A DNA stretch of 64,000 bases from assembly GCF_004770105.1 (NCBI RefSeq), contig NZ_RQEY01000015.1, positions 62,001 to 126,000 of the forward strand, read 5' to 3'. Positions within the stretch are counted from its first letter, which is position 1, and the number at the start of each line of letters is the position of its first letter. Origin of the DNA: Leptospira andrefontaineae. Its GTDB lineage: Bacteria > Spirochaetota > Leptospiria > Leptospirales > Leptospiraceae. Shown in pieces: positions 62,378-64,000 of this stretch. Below the pieces are notes generated by a model that saw only the letters and a program-made list of their open reading frames with translations, made no database searches and was not told where the DNA came from. Both the position numbers and the translations under genes were made by a program.

Positions 62378-62643
62378 TCTAAGGTTCGAAAGCCAAGGAT
62401 GGCTCTAGCCGTGCTCTGCTTTCAGCCAAGCGTTGCCTAGTTTCGCGCTCAAAATGGAATTCTCGGAGATCACATCGTAATATTTTCCCATCCAATATAG
62501 CACCAATTTAGCCGGTCCCAGGTTTTGGGCTTAGGCCCTTCTCCGGGGACCGGTTTCTTTTTCAATCTCAGATCTATAAAAAAAGGCAGACAGAGACCCT
62601 AATCTCCCGATACTTTTGCGGGGAGCCATAACTCTGTAAGCGG
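62378..62643. other. Intergenic region with long untranslated stretch
   Basis: No ORF. The 130 bases after the 62377 stop include GC-rich stretches and self-complementary bits (AAGGATGGCTC / TTTCAGCCAAGCG), then a strong terminator at 62511-62562. This could be a 3' UTR of the small gene or an independent small RNA. Confidence 0.4.
62511..62562 (+). terminator. Nested hairpin terminator
   Basis: CCGGTCCC (62512-62519) pairs with GGGACCGG (62546-62553), with an inner GGGC-TTAG-GCCC hairpin (62527-62538) in the loop; TTTCTTTTT follows. It is a strong plus-strand terminator. Confidence 0.85.
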
Positions 62644-63543
62644 ATGGAAATAGAATTAGCCAAAAAGGAACGTTTGATCCGAGGAATGGAACTTGGAAAG
62701 AAGATCGTTCTTCATGGAGTGGTTCTTTCACAATATTATAAATCCAATGTGGAGAATTATCTCCGGTTCTGTTTGGAATATTACCAAAAGACTGATATTC
62801 TTCCTCCTTCTCTTTCTCTCATATATTCCCTACTCGAAATGGCATTCAAAGAGAATTGTAGGAATTCCTACTATATGGAGAAGGGCTGGGATCCTCTCAG
62901 TTCGGAATCATTCACCGAAAGAGAAGCCGAATTCGAAACTAATTGGGACTTCTCGGATCCATTAAAATTAAAGAACAGATTAAAAGAAGAAGGTTCCGTA
63001 CTTAGAACAACCATCCACCACTCCGGTTCAGGAGTTTCCTTAGAGATCGCAAATTTAGCTCCTATTACCTCAGAAGCAGAGGAAGCTTTAACTGAATATC
63101 TTTCTAGAGCAAAGTCCTACCAAGATCTTTCGGAATACTATGAAGATTATCCTTTCGATGAAGAAGGAAGAGAGATCGGAATAGCATTAGCTATATTGCA
63201 ATTTAAAGAAATAGGATTGGACCCGAATCTTCTTAGATTCGATACAATGGAAGGAGAACATGTTTTCCGATTAGAGATCGGTTTTGATGGGGAAATACTT
63301 TCTCTTCGTACCAAACTGGAAAATGACGAGGATGTTCGACCTTTCCGCTTCCATTCTCAAGCAGAGAAAGAAGGAGAAACAATTTCCCCTTGGAAAATTT
63401 CAGTCTGTAAGATCTGCGGAAGAACCGTGGATGATCGGATCTTCTTTCATACTGTTCCTCCGGACGTTTCGGCAAAAGCAAAAGATCTTCCATTTACGGA
63501 AGAAGTATGTGCTTGGTGTTTGTCCGGCTATTTGAAATTATAG
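62644..63543 (+). CDS. Hypothetical protein, possible degenerate GHKL ATPase fold with C-terminal zinc ribbon
   Basis: A 299-residue protein. Residues about 55-195 suggest a GHKL-like arrangement: LLEMAFKENCRNSYY as a possible N box, VLRTTIHHSGSGVSLEIANLAP as a strand pair, and GREIGIALAILQFKEIGLDP in place of the G2-box helix. The ATP-lid glycines and catalytic Asn/Asp are not convincing, so this is only a fold guess. The C-terminus has CKICGRTVDDR and CAWCLSGY, a probable zinc ribbon. No membrane segment. Confidence 0.5.
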   Translation: MEIELAKKERLIRGMELGKKIVLHGVVLSQYYKSNVENYLRFCLEYYQKTDILPPSLSLIYSLLEMAFKENCRNSYYMEKGWDPLSSESFTEREAEFETNWDFSDPLKLKNRLKEEGSVLRTTIHHSGSGVSLEIANLAPITSEAEEALTEYLSRAKSYQDLSEYYEDYPFDEEGREIGIALAILQFKEIGLDPNLLRFDTMEGEHVFRLEIGFDGEILSLRTKLENDEDVRPFRFHSQAEKEGETISPWKISVCKICGRTVDDRIFFHTVPPDVSAKAKDLPFTEEVCAWCLSGYLKL

Positions 63544-63577
63544 ATCTGTTAGACAGTTCCATTTACATTATATAATT

Positions 63578-64000
63578 ATGATACAGTCCACCTATTATCC
63601 ACCTAAACCTATACGTCTCTCAGGAGATCGTGTGGAACTTGTACCTCTTGGTTTAGAACATGCAGATGCGCTGACGGAAGCTCTTCAGGATGGAGAACTC
63701 TGGAAACTATGGTACACAAATATCCCGGAACCGGAAGGGATGAAGGCCTGGATCCAAAAAGCACTCGAAGAACAAGAAGCAGGACTTTCTCTTCCATTTG
63801 CAGTGATCAGAAAGGAAGATTCTAAACTTTTAGGAACGACAAGATATTTGAATATAGAAAAGGACGCTCGTAGATTGGAAATCGGAGCAACATGGTATCC
63901 TAAATCAGTCCAAAAAACTTTCGTGAATACGGAATGTAAACTTTTACTGTTGGAACATGCATTTGATACATTGGGTTGTATTGCAGTGGAATTCAGGACC
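63578..64000 (+). CDS. GNAT acetyltransferase (RimJ/RimL-like), 5' part
   Basis: From ATG 63578 the frame is open to the window end (141 residues). IRLSGDRVELVPLGLEHADALTEALQDGELWKLWYTNIP, then PFAVIRKEDSKLLGTTRYLNIEKDARRLEIGATWYPKSVQKTFVNTECKLLLLEHAFDTLGCIAVEFRT, follows the RimJ/RimL-type (Acetyltransf_3) pattern with motif A beginning at EIGATWY. The 3' end is outside the window. Substrate unknown; many such proteins acetylate proteins or small amines. Confidence 0.85.
   Translation, partial: MIQSTYYPPKPIRLSGDRVELVPLGLEHADALTEALQDGELWKLWYTNIPEPEGMKAWIQKALEEQEAGLSLPFAVIRKEDSKLLGTTRYLNIEKDARRLEIGATWYPKSVQKTFVNTECKLLLLEHAFDTLGCIAVEFRT

Overview
The window is almost certainly a chromosomal segment of a Leptospira species. 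The strongest marker is the adjacent pair lipL41 (50879-51943) and lep, a lipoprotein and its small chaperone known from this genus. Supporting signs are a mitochondrial-EFG1-like elongation factor G, many lipoproteins with relaxed spirochaetal lipoboxes, a vitamin K-dependent carboxylase-like protein, a large Big_2 immunoglobulin-like lipoprotein, and moderately AT-rich DNA rich in AGA/GGA codons. LipL41 with Lep points to the pathogenic or intermediate clades rather than the saprophytes; the species cannot be fixed from the sequence alone.

Layout. 1-8.3 kb: EF-G N-terminus (divergent), a TrkH/KtrB potassium channel, a UbiA-type prenyltransferase, thiol oxidoreductases (TlpA/ScsD-like and DsbA/FrnE-like), a PhaR-domain regulator and a HEAT-repeat protein. 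8.4-11.5 kb: two translationally coupled, AT-rich lipoproteins (WG repeats; SH3-like) beside a tRNA-Val(GAC). 11.8-22 kb: tandem PF10118 di-iron proteins, a fatty acid desaturase, a compact UvrD-like helicase, an SPFH lipoprotein, DedA and a secreted hydrolase. 22-27 kb: an accessory block with two ArsR-SRPBCC regulatory modules, a RibD-type reductase, DUF2200, VOC, GFA and nucleotidyltransferase genes. It is punctuated by five short imperfect palindromes of one family that I did not notice elsewhere in the window.

27-37 kb: monoacylglycerol lipase-like hydrolase, PA0069-type radical SAM protein, GST, PAS-PAS-LuxR regulator, MsrA, a SulP transporter fused to a beta-carbonic anhydrase, Rnk, and a bacterial SET-domain protein. 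36.8-43.7 kb: a minus-strand operon with a 1932-residue lipoprotein bearing 12 Big_2 domains, a small lipoprotein and two Bor-like proteins, with overlapping start and stop codons. 44.3-50.6 kb: VKGC-like protein, DprA with a TPR lipoprotein, DoxX, RimI, and a nadA-ispF operon. 50.9-54 kb: lipL41-lep and a lipoprotein with three Trp-Cys repeats. 54-64 kb: B12-type radical SAM protein, hemerythrin-like protein, Cdd1-like HhH protein, AraC regulator, uracil-DNA glycosylase, STAS protein, galK, pgi, a possible degenerate GHKL protein and a GNAT fragment.

The strongest leads are the palindrome-delimited accessory block, the terminator-like hairpin inside the 5' end of lep, the three-domain higher-order duplication in the Ig-like lipoprotein with its coupled Bor-like genes, and the VKGC-like protein. 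No CRISPR array, transposase, integrase or phage gene was found.
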